Part shown: in pieces, positions 1-9,388 of the stretch
Layout of the letters: the number at the start of each line of letters is the position of its first letter
Position numbering within the stretch: the stretch's first letter is position 1
Origin: Mactra quadrangularis
Lineage: Eukaryota > Mollusca > Bivalvia > Venerida > Mactridae
Length of the DNA stretch: 64,000 nucleotides
Reading direction: 5' to 3'
Assembly (NCBI GenBank): GCA_025267735.1
Contig: CM046294.1
Span: 33,883,222-33,947,221 of the forward strand
Program-made: the position numbers and the translations under genes
Notes under the pieces: generated by a model
Seen by the model: the letters and a program-made list of their open reading frames with translations, nothing else
Database searches by the model: none
Told to the model about the DNA's origin: nothing

Positions 1-245
1 CATTAAAGGAGGTACATTATAATTGACATTGGATGCATATGCTACAGGCCAATTGCAAATTTTGGCAATTTGTAAAATACCTAAAAAACAGGCAATTTGT
101 AAATTGCCAAAATGCGTCAGGCATTTTGTATTATGACTGAAAATATCTAGGCATTTTACAAATTGCCAAAATTTACAAATTGCCTGTAACAAAAATATAT
201 ATAAATTTCAAGGGCTTTTTACGAATTGCCTGAAAGTTTCAGGGA
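1..245. repeat. Cluster of palindrome-like GGCAATTTRTAAATTGCC repeats, left cluster
   Basis: The stretch is built from recurring half-sites such as GGCAATTTGTAAATTGCC, AGGCATTTTACAAATTGCC and GCCAAAATTTACAAATTGCC, which are close to self-complementary. The same segment, ending in GCCTGTAACAAATATATAT, returns in direct orientation at 1008-1120. Function is unknown. It could be the end of a composite repeat. No gene is seen. Confidence 0.6.
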
Positions 246-725
246 TATATATTTGAATAAATATATGAAAATCTTATTGAGTAATAATAATAAAACATTA
301 TTTGATCTAAATAATAATGACTAGTGTATAAAACGTTCACAATTAAGTCATACATTCTAATTGGAGGGCACCAACATACCGTATTGTAGTCTGAAAATAA
401 ATGGCTTAAGGATGGACTAACAGTGACCTTGTGCAAGGTAATTTTCGTCATCCTTAATCTCTTGAAAGTGTAGATTTGATCAATGAGGACTTAAATAGAA
501 TTTTGTATAGCTTGACATAAACAACAAATACTTTACGGGCATTAAAGTCAGCCTGTGTAATGAATTATTCTGTGTTGATGCAAAAAGGGAATTTTATATC
601 AACTGTATTTCTTTATTAAATTTTATCTTCAAAAAGAGATTACACTAGACACAGGTCCAATAGCTTGGCACAACATTTGACAATCAATATCGAACTAGTT
701 TGAATAATGTGCGAATATCGAAATT
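246..725. other. No gene seen
   Basis: AT-rich sequence. A 70-codon open frame on the minus strand (239-451) has no recognisable motif, starts inside the repeat cluster and is treated as chance. Confidence 0.5.
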
Positions 726-942
726 AAGTTGAATATCGAACCAGCTCGACGTTCGGCATTCACTATCAATAGTGCTTATGTAGTTCTAAGGTTGAATATC
801 GAGCAAGTACGACATTCGACATTTATTATCAATAGTGCTTATGTAGTTCTAAAGTTGAATATCAAACCAGCTAGATGTTCGACATTCATTATTAACAGTG
901 CTTATGTAGTTCTAAGGTTGAATATCAAACCAGTTCGACGTT
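726..942. repeat. 63-bp tandem repeat, about 3.4 copies
   Basis: Units start with GTTGAATATCRAAC at 728, 791, 854 and 917, an exact 63-bp period. Each contains TTCGACATTCATTATCAATAG-like sequence and GTGCTTATGTAGTTCTAA. Because 63 is a multiple of three and no stop occurs, the plus strand shows a 71-codon open frame made of a 21-residue repeat (core INSAYVVLRLNI). There is no sign of a larger gene, so I treat the frame as a by-product of the repeat. The array lies between the two GGCAATTT clusters. Confidence 0.85.
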
Positions 943-1007
943 AATTACGAATACTAAATGAATGTAAAACATCGAGCTGGTTTCATAATCAATATTGATT
1001 CTAATGA

Positions 1008-1120
1008 ATTTTGGTCAATTTACAAAATGCCTAAAATGGCCAGGCAATTTAAGAATTACCTTAACATTTCAGGCAATTTACAAATTGCCTAAATTTACAA
1101 TTTGCCTGTAACAAATATAT
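1008..1120. repeat. GGCAATTT-type palindromic repeats, right cluster
   Basis: Direct repeat of the left cluster: CAGGCAATTTACAAATTGCC followed by AAATTTACAATTTGCCTG and TAACAAATATATAT. Together the two clusters bracket the 63-bp array. Confidence 0.6.
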
Positions 1121-1254
1121 ATTATGTTTGTTGACAGAAATACAAACAATTATCATTGACCTAAATGTATTGTCTATATTCCAACCGTTACCAATACAGC
1201 GAAGTATAAATTCCCATGTCATGTAAGAAAGAAAATAAAAACAATACTACAGGT

Positions 1255-2040
1255 AAACAACCAATTACTGGATACTCCTTGCTCAATGTCACTGTTTACA
1301 TACATAATTGATCAAAAGAAGACCATGGACATATAACATTAATTTACGTCATGATGAAACACAATACAATACGTGTAACAATATTGTAGTAAATGAGGCA
1401 ATAAAAAGACAATACGTCGAACGCTAATACAATATAACTTCCAAAACAAAACAAGTAGTCAATGCCATGTCATCAGTGAGGGTTTCTTTAGAAATTTTGA
1501 CTTCTACGATATTTTTGAGGCAGGTAAAGAATCGATTTTTCATCCTTTAAATGCCTTTACTAACCAATTCGTCAAAATACAGAAAACAACTAAACGTTAG
1601 CTCAATCCGTATATTTCACCACCTTTCATCCAGTTTTAAACATATTCAATATTCGGTGGTATGTATACATCGTACAATGGCATATAATCAGTAGATGATT
1701 TAAAGAGACTGAATAATAACTTTGCTTACTGCACAAAATTGTTGAGATTGTGTTCAGTCTAGTTTAGGACCGTTATCAACACTGCATCATGGCGTAAAAA
1801 GGTAATTACATAGACAACTCTTTGATTGCTTTTTACGTTACATTTGGTGTTGGTTAAAGTCAGACCTTTTTCTGAAGATTAATTTGCATTAACAGACATA
1901 ACTTAGGGAAAGATGTCAAGAAGTTGGTGTATTATCAATGTTATATGAGAACGTTTCTATAACAGCAACAATTTAATAATCACGTCAGAGCTATTCTAGT
2001 AGGTTGAATAAAAATGCAAATATATTAAATTGGAGAATTT
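1255..2040. repeat. Array blocks a and b, copy 1
   Basis: Block a (about 1300-1500) holds GACCATGGACATATAACATT, ACACAATACAATACGT and CAGTGAGG. Block b (about 1625-2040) holds TGTATACATCGTACAATGGC, ATCAGTAGATGATTTAAAGA and CAGTCTAGTTTAGGACCG. Both recur in the same order at 15.1-16.7 and 28.6-29.2 kb; block a also at 20.4 kb. Substitutions and indels are spread evenly, so the blocks look like old segmental duplicates rather than exons. Block b contains ATGGCGT(C/A)AAAAGGTAATT, which looks like a start codon followed by a splice donor, but the 1.8-kb copy has a stop (TAA) there. Confidence 0.7.
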
Positions 2041-2242
2041 TAATGTTATTTAAGAAATAACTTACATGTTTCTATATTTACTGTATAATAGAATATAGGC
2101 ACAAGCTTTGATGCGTGTATGATTAAATCACGTGTGCTGTAGGACGAGTGGTTTAGTTAGCGCATCAAACGAGTGTCTATATATTAATATACGGTAAAAT
2201 ATAGAGAACTGTAAGTTATTTCGATTCTTACATCGCAAAGTA
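2041..2242. other. No gene seen
   Basis: Spacer between array block b and the mariner element. It ends in the TA target dinucleotide at 2241-2242. Confidence 0.4.
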
Positions 2243-2269
2243 CGAGGGATGATCCAAAATAACGTGGAC
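2243..2269. repeat. Left terminal inverted repeat of the mariner relic
   Basis: Twenty-seven bases identical to the reverse complement of 3229-3255, adjoining a TA dinucleotide. This end is absent from the second, duplicated copy. Confidence 0.92.
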
Positions 2270-2469
2270 TTTTGCTACAGTTAACGTTTGTTAGGTACAA
2301 TCGGAAAACAAAGTACATTAACATAAATAAGAATATGTCCTGCATATTCTTACAAAATATCAGAAAAAAGTACTAACTCAGTAAAAAGTAATGATCATTA
2401 GAAAACTATCACTATCAGTGACCCGGCGGGCGTCAACGACGTCTTCGTAACATTAATGGCATCAACACT

Positions 2470-2880
2470 CACATAGCACAGTACTCAATGTCAAATAACG
2501 GCAAATAGATTTGAAAATCGATTTACATTTGACATATGCAGGTTGCCGGTAAAAATTCGCTTGTGCCGTAACCCATTTCAAGCTTATCTGCCAAATCGCA
2601 AATGGTTAGACCTCAGTCCGTATTCAGCGCTTCCCAAATTGATTTCTCCGCCGTCGCTTCGTTTTTTCTGTGTCTTCACCCACCCTGTCTTTCTTTAAAG
2701 CTTTCTCTACCCTTCCCAAACTTTTGGTGTCACTGAAAAACTAAACTTCCACTGACTGTATTTTTTCGTTTAGAGTTTCAATCAACTTAAACGTCTGGGT
2801 TGGCATTTTTTATGAGATTATGACAACATTTTATTATGCAACATACCTTCATCCGGTCAGGTGACAATATTTTAACGTAC
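2470..2880 (-). pseudogene. Decayed mariner transposase, N-terminal DNA-binding part
   Basis: In the intact family this protein binds the inverted ends and moves the element by cut-and-paste. The minus strand shows the family signatures in order. VFQ-stop-HQKFGKGRESF (about 2697-2745) matches the mariner VFEWHKRFKEGRES region, with TGA where TGG is expected. GLTICDLADKLEMGYGTS (about 2557-2610) matches the second helix-turn-helix (LTIRELAEELGISYGS). Several stops interrupt the frame and no DD34D catalytic region is visible, so it cannot be active. No independent promoter is seen. Family assignment is firm; the subfamily is not determined. Confidence 0.8.
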
Positions 2881-3228
2881 GTTGCGTTTGTGTGATCGTG
2901 TTATGAATGTTGTTTTCTCCATAACGCCTTGATCAAATGAAGTCAAACTTGGACATGACGTCATGTATACACCTACACGTCAGTTGGTGAAGTTCCGCGC
3001 TATTTGTTTCATTATTTTCTGAGAAACAATACAATATGTTTCTCAAACAAAATGATTAAAACGGCGCGCGCCGCATCTGCTTTACCTTGGTTATGAAAAT
3101 GCATGGTGCGGTCTTATGATTATAAATATTTGTAATTTTATTGCCTTGTTTGATTCATCTAATGTTCCGATTTACAACCATATAAGTTTTTCAAAAATAT
3201 TGTTAAAATTATAAGAGCAGTATTAAAG

Positions 3229-3255
3229 GTCCACGTTATTTTGGATCATCCCTCG
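3229..3255. repeat. Right terminal inverted repeat of the mariner relic
   Basis: Reverse complement of 2243-2269, followed by TA. A second copy, carried by the later duplication, ends at 8922. Confidence 0.92.
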
Positions 3256-4100
3256 TATATTACTAAAGAAGATATATTCTGTATAACTATTTTTTAACCA
3301 TTTGAAACGCCACGCTGTTGAAATTCCTCAGGGCAAAAGTCGAAAATAGTATTAATTTACACAATTTACATAGATTAGTATTTAAAAACCCATTCAAATA
3401 ACATCAAAATCTCACTTAAAAATAGAGACAAAAAATGTCAATCATTTTATTTTTGCGTTGTACATCGATCCAGAAAATTGGCGTCGCGGAATAAGCAAAA
3501 CATTCGACCTTGCCCTGAGTGTGTGACATTTTGTTTACATGTTATGATGTAGCATAGTTTAAAGTTCGATGTTTTGGGCGGGATATTACAAATACAGCTT
3601 AATAATTCGGATATTAACTAGATAGTAAGATGTTATCAGTAAATAAAAATTGAAACGTTTTCTAATTTGTTGAGTATAGATTGGTTTTATGTTTCATAAA
3701 GAATAGATTTCCCGAAAATTAGCCTACTCGTTGAATTGGACTTGAAACAAACAACGTACATACTAATTTACGTTTACAACTGTATTGATGTGTGTTCTTA
3801 ACTTATATACTAAACAACTTATTTACCTATACACATTTCCCCTGCAGATAATTCCAACAGTAGTTAAAATATTTAAACAAAATTCCGTATGTCAATTATG
3901 AGATACTATATCTTTCATGTGACACTAAATACGTCAATATCCACAGTGTTTTTAGCAACGTGCATTTCGTGCTTTTTAGCAATATGAGCCAAACGGTTTA
4001 CATTTACACGTTTATTTTGTACATGACGATGTCTGTAGCAATTTACACTTTTAAAGAACATCTAAACTTTCACAAGTCGTAAGTTTGAAACAAATGAGCT
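3256..4100. other. No gene seen
   Basis: AT-rich sequence. The part up to 3720 belongs to segment X. No long open frame or structured RNA was recognised. Confidence 0.4.
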
Positions 4101-4101
4101 A

Positions 4102-4310
4102 TGAAAAAAAGAGGCCGGGCTATCGAAATGATACATGCTGGCTTATCAGTGCGAAAGGTAAAGTGAATAGAATTGCTCGTATCATAATACGTCGCTGAGA
4201 CATTCTAAGCGTAGCTGCAATGCAGAAACCTCCAACAATCGTGTCAACGTGAGACCATTTGAAGGTTGCCCGTACTTTCAAGCGTAACGAATACGGCCAT
4301 ACGCGTTATT
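4102..4310 (+). pseudogene. Tc1-like transposase N-terminal fragment
   Basis: The plus strand reads RGRAIEMIHAGLSVRKV, the first helix-turn-helix of Tc1-type transposases (family pattern RGRAIGMLxAGxSxRxVA), and then a stop. Farther on, VNVRPFEGCP and, in another frame, KRNEYGHTRY match the family segment DRPRSGRPR followed by RNEDRxxR. Two or more frame breaks and a missing catalytic half show a dead remnant. I could not find its inverted ends. Family assignment is by pattern only. Confidence 0.65.
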
Positions 4311-5769
4311 GATGTGAATTTGTACTTAGATGGTACCAATATTTTTACTGCTTCTTTTAGAGGTCAGTTTTTAAATTTATTATTCGTTTTGCTAATAAAT
4401 GAAATCCTATTTGATAAACATTTTCTATCAATTTTATATCAATAGTTTACGTTTCAACCCAGTCATGCCCAAATATATAGTTGTATTCTTATAAGTTGTT
4501 ATTATAATATTAAAGTGTATTTAACGTGAATTTCACATAATGATTTGTGAAAATTCAAATATTTTCTTCTACGAGTAGTTGTAGTTGTCAATTTTAAGAA
4601 TACGCAAGACCTTGGTGAATAGATCATACAATACGTCTGAACTAAATATTTGATACTTATTCACATATTTCAAATTAAATATCAACCTTAACTAAACTAT
4701 CAAAATTGTATGGAAATACTTTTGGAAACAGGTAAGTCGTGTTCTGATAACGACAATTTTAGCGCAAACTGACATAAAACTTCAAATTATGGTGTGTCAT
4801 GTAGTAAAATCTACCTGCATGTAACGGTATAGACAATTTTAGAGCATTTTTGTGATTTTTATTGTATATTTCTTGCAATCTATAGGTCAGTTTGTCTTAA
4901 AACATTAAGAATAAATGTTTTGACATAATTTCAGACACTAAATATTTTGAAATTACAGAAAAAACCAAATGTATAAATTAGTACCTTTCACAAGCTGTCG
5001 ATATTTATGACGATGCTTAATCAAACATTTTACATGTTAAGTTCGTTTTGGAAACATGTACGTACTCGGAAAATGCGTTAAAGATACTTAATTACTTGTT
5101 TTGTAATTCAGTATTACTCAGCTAATTTCAGAGTTATTCAAACTTAGTTATCTATTTGTGCAAAACTTTTGGTAGTGGTTTTTGCTAAATCAATTTAAAT
5201 ATTGCAAAGATGAATTTGCAAGATACACAATAAAGGCATTCAGATACGAGTTGTTGTCCAACATTTCAAAAACGCACTGTATACATGCAAAATCTTAAAA
5301 TAACTCTCGCAACTGATTACAATTCCTTAAATGTTCATGGTGTTTTCGATATATAATCATCGTCTTAAAAACTGTGCCATCACTCAATCACTTGGAGTGA
5401 TAAACGGCTTGTCTGATAATCAAATACTAATATTTTATGCCATAAGTTCATGTTTTTGTCATACAAACAACAAATAATAATCTGACCTGCCGAAGCGCCT
5501 TTCTAGGGTAATTGAAAGAACTAGGTTAATTGTTTCACACAATGTGTGTCTCTTGGGGCATGTGGCTTCAGATATATGCGAATGTGTTGGGTTATGCATT
5601 ACTAAATTGACTTAGACATGTCCGCTGGAAATATATGTATCACTTTCTTTTATATCAATCGAAATGTATCGAAATACATTGTTTGTAGTTAAAACAAGAT
5701 CTCAATCAACACAAAATCCATTCAGTTATTTCAACTGTCTACTTTCATGAGGAAAAGCATAAGACAACA
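4311..5769. other. No gene seen; contains array block i
   Basis: AT-rich. Block i at about 4985-5160 (TATTTATGACGATG, then GGAAACATGTACGTACTCGG) is an old paralogue of 17605-17760, 22320-22400 and about 36365-36510. Nothing else was recognised. Confidence 0.45.
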
Positions 5770-8076
5770 AACTAGACCATCGGAAATACATTTGCAAAAA
5801 TATACATTACACAAAACTAGAAACATCAAGTTCTTAAATACACGTGACAGGAAATGCAAGCCTTAATGAGAATGCTACTGAAGATGGAATGTAGTGATTT
5901 GTAATTTCCTTGACTTTTATTAGATGCGTTACTATCACGACAAATTTAGATTTTTATAAACTTTAAAGCACATTTTGTGACATGTGAGTTGTTTACAATC
6001 AATAACGATAGATTTTACATTTTATGCATTAATCAAGCAAGTCAACTGCATATAAAACATGTAAACTTTATTACATAACTTTGTTTTACTTGCGGTATTA
6101 TGTTATTGTGCAAAAATTAAACTAACTGAAGTTTGTACACATGAATGAAACTTTTCTGTAGTATTGAATCTTCTGTACAATCTTTGTGACGTCTTTTTTA
6201 GTCAATTTAAATTTACATAAAGTACGTACAAGCACTTGAAAAAGAACATCACAGCTACTACTAGCATAACCGTCAATTCTCTCATTACAAGTAGACCCCT
6301 TACAAGTATTAGCATTTCCAAAAATGCTTGAAATCGCCGTTTAGCCGTGCATGACATCTTCTTTAGTAAAACATTCAAGCAATATGTGTCAGCGTTTTAG
6401 ACTGTCGCATGTCTATTTATAGAGTGGTTGATAATTGGTATTAGTCTGTGCTTCCTAGTTATGTTATCTAGTATTAATTCAAGGAATACCACAGACAAAT
6501 GAAGTAAGCTTTTAATGTTGCATTCATTTAGGTGTATACCTCTTTACCCTTACTCCTAAGTCCTTACTAGTTTTAAATTCATTTGAATTTGAATCTGAGT
6601 AATTATCAACTTGCTTTATATTGCGTAGAGCTACTTTTTTGTTCACTCTATATATAGTTTGGGTCAATATTAGAATTAAAAATCATGTCATATTATTTTA
6701 AGATTTCATAAGCAAATGTTTTAATACGGAGTAGTTAGAAAAAGCAATGTACATGAACTAGTCCAAACACAGTTATTTCATTACTACTTACTGTTCCCTA
6801 TTGGAGCTATTCTGATATGTCTAGGTCTTAATTATAAAACCTTAATAGCAAAAGCTTTCTTAATATGAGGCTTTATTTATAATACATGCATTAATTTTAT
6901 TTCAGTATCAATGACATCACGCTTAGTCAAAATATTTAATAGTTCTTAGCCAACAATATAAATTATTATTAGAAAGAAAGTAAGGAATGAAATATATTTA
7001 TGGTAGTAACTCATTAAATGCAGAATTCATATTTAAATGTGCATGGTTATGACACACCAAGGTAATATAAGTGACTATTGTGACTAATAAGCACTATCGG
7101 TCGCTTTTGAAAATTCAAAATATTGAAAAAAAATTTTTAGACAAAATCCATAGAACATGTGATCAATTTGTTGTAGCCATATGACATTATAAAATTAATC
7201 ATACAGATCGCATAACGAAAGTGTAGCATCTACAATGTATATCTGCCGTGAAAAACTACATTGTGTAAGATATTATTATAGTAAAACTCTTGTTTGACGC
7301 AATGTGTTCTGATTTGGACGCCAAATGAATGAATGAATAAAATGTGGTCAGTAAAGATGAGACATGTACGTGTAAAATCAGTTGTGTCATAAAACAAATA
7401 TATAAGTACATTAGACACCGCGGCACCACCTGCACATTGTTTGTACATTCATTACAACCAGGAAAAACATTGTCGAGAAACAATCATATTAAACACATTT
7501 TTTTGATAACTGTGAATAAATCATTTAATAAAGTTAGTAAAGTCATTGACACATTCTAGAAACATACTTAAGTTAAAATGTACTAACAATAATAACTGTA
7601 AATGCCTATAAGTAATGCAAGTATGTTTTGTGTGTAATAGGTGGTTATTTTTATAACTTATTATGATACAGTAAACATAATAAAATGTCCTAAACATTAT
7701 GATTGATAATACATTTTAACCAGTTGTACAACTCATTGATGATTATTTTTAAGGCATGTTATCGTATAAATATTTTAGATTTGTTTTAAATTTTTAACAT
7801 GCCTAACAAGACTAAACAGTCTTTAGTTATAGCTTCCTTTTATCTTTAAACCATATTTCAATCATGATAGAGAAACAAACACATTAAGATCACTTATTTT
7901 AAATATAATAAAAAAACTATTAAGTTATTTATGTTTGTTTGTTTGTTTGGGTTTTACGGCGCACCAACACAAAAAGGTCATATGTCCTAACACGAAGGTC
8001 CGCTGCATACAGTATATTACTGAGCTTGAACTACTGTCAAACTTGATATATGAAACAGTTTATGTCTTTACACTAT
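5770..8076. repeat. Segment A, copy 1 of a recent 2,307-bp duplication
   Basis: Identical in length to 9389-11695, at a constant offset of 3,619 bases. By eye I found only about three substitutions (for example 5805 C versus 9424 A and 7039 G versus 10658 A), so the event is recent or an assembly effect. It contains array block h (about 5840-5960), block c (about 7195-7540) and a repeat fragment at 7931-8010. The open frames at 7230-7559 fall in block c. They are not kept in the older paralogue at 23.3 kb, where a 4-bp repeat difference shifts the frame, so they are not annotated as genes. Confidence 0.95.
7931..8010. mobile_element. Fragment of a mollusc-type interspersed repeat
   Basis: GTTTGTTTGTTTGTTTGGG is followed by TTTTACGGCGCACCAACAC and AGGTCATATG. 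I recall a GTTT-run followed by an ACGGCG-CACCRACAC core as a common interspersed repeat of bivalve genomes. The paralogous positions at about 24.1 and 33.95 kb lack it, so it is an insertion. Class (SINE or DNA element) is undetermined. Confidence 0.5.
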
Positions 8077-8922
8077 CACTATCAGTGACCCGGCGGGCGT
8101 CAACGACGTCTTCGTAACATTAATGGCATCAACACTCACATAGCACAGTACTCAATGTCAAATAACGGCAAATAGATTTGAAAATCGATTTACATTTGAC
8201 ATATGCAGGTTGCCGGTAAAAATTCGCTTGTGCCGTAACCCATTTCAAGCTTATCTGCCAAATCGCAAATGGTTAGACCTCAGTCCGTATTCAGCGCTTC
8301 CCAAATTGATTTCTCCGCCGTCGCTTCGTTTTTTCTGTGTCTTCACCCACCCTGTCTTTCTTTAAAGCTTTCTCTACCCTTCCCAAACTTTTGGTGTCAC
8401 TGAAAAACTAAACTTCCACTGACTGTATTTTTTCGTTTAGAGTTTCAATCAACTTAAACGTCTGGGTTGGCATTTTTTATGAGATTATGACAACATTTTA
8501 TTATGCAACATACCTTCATCCGGTCAGGTGACAATATTTTAACGTACGTTGCGTTTGTGAGATCGTGTTATGAATGTTGTTTTCTCCATAACGCCTTGAT
8601 CAAATGAAGTCAAACTTGGACATGACGTCATGTATACACCTACACGTCAGTTGGTGAAGTTCCGCGCTATTTGTTTCATTATTTTCTGAGAAACAATACA
8701 ATATGTTTCTCAAACAAAATGATTAAAACGGCGCGCGCCGCATCTGCTTTACCTTGGTTATGAAAATGCATGGTGCGGTCTTATGATTATAAATATTTGT
8801 AATTTTATTGCCTTGTTTGATTCATCTAATGTTCCGATTTACAACCATATAAGTTTTTCAAAAATATTGTTAAAATTATAAGAGCAGTATTAAAGGTCCA
8901 CGTTATTTTGGATCATCCCTCG
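8072..8922 (-). mobile_element. Mariner relic, copy lacking one end (made by duplication)
   Basis: Corresponds to 2405-3255 of the first relic, with the same transposase stops. It has the right inverted end and TA (8923-8924) but no left end, because the copied segment began inside the element. It is therefore not a separate transposition. The transposase-like signature GLTICDLADKLEMG lies at about 8224-8277 on the minus strand. Confidence 0.9.
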
Positions 8923-9386
8923 TATATTACTAAAGAAGATATATTCTGTATAACTATTTTTAACCATTTGAAACGCCACGCTGTTGAAATTCCTCAGGGC
9001 AAAAGTCGAAAATAGTATTAATTTACACAATTTACATAGATTAGTATTTAAAAACCCATTCAAATAACATCAAAATCTCACTTAAAAATAGAGACAAAAA
9101 ATGTCAATCATTTTATTTTTGCGTTGTACATCGATCCAGAAAATTGGCGTCGCGGAATAAGCAAAACATTCGACCTTGCCCTGAGTGTGTGACATTTTGT
9201 TTACATGTCATGATGTAGCATAGTTTAAAGTTCGATGTTTTGGGCGGGATATTACAAATACAGCTTAATAATTCGGATATTAACTAGATAGTAAGATGTT
9301 ATCAGTAAATAAAAATTGAAACGTTTTCTAATTTGTTGAGTATAGATTGGTTTTATGTTTCATAAAGAATAGATTTCCCGAAAATT
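8072..9386. repeat. Segment X, derived copy
   Basis: Copy of 2405-3720 lying exactly between the two copies of segment A. Its left edge overlaps the end of A by the 5 bases ACTAT. Two unmatched bases (GG, 9387-9388) sit at its right junction with the second A copy. Confidence 0.93.
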
Positions 9387-9388
9387 GG

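Larger units (their letters stand above)
2243..3255 (-). mobile_element. Mariner-family DNA transposon relic, internally deleted
   Basis: Inverted ends of 27 bp beginning CGAGGGATGATCCAAAATAA lie at 2243-2269 and 3229-3255 and are flanked by TA on both sides (2241-2242, 3256-3257), the mariner/Tc1 target. The element is 1,013 bp, shorter than the usual roughly 1.3 kb. Its minus strand still reads as a broken mariner transposase N-terminus. It is inserted in array sequence. Most of it was later copied to 8072-8922 by segmental duplication. Confidence 0.9.
2405..3720. repeat. Segment X, source copy of a recent duplication
   Basis: These 1,316 bases reappear at 8072-9386 (1,315 bases) with only a few differences seen by eye, among them one base lost in a T-run. 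The left edge falls inside the mariner relic at ACTATCACTATCAGTG. The right edge falls at CCCGAAAATT. Confidence 0.93.

Noticed and set aside
729..944. Possible repetitive protein of 21-residue units
   Set aside because: A 63-bp tandem repeat free of stops gives this automatically; there is no start context, upstream exon or continuation.
1789..1803. Start-codon-plus-donor site ATGGCGTAAAAAGGTAA in block b
   Set aside because: The 16.4-kb copy reads M-A-S-K before GT, but this copy has a stop and the 29-kb copy has lost the site, so it is not supported as a first exon.
2135..2170. tRNA-like string TAGGACGAGTGGTTTAG
   Set aside because: Lacks a B-box and stems; seen once only.
7230..7559. 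Overlapping open frames in block c, repeated at 10849-11178
   Set aside because: Their duplication only reflects the recent copying of segment A. In the older paralogue at 23.3 kb the frames are lost.
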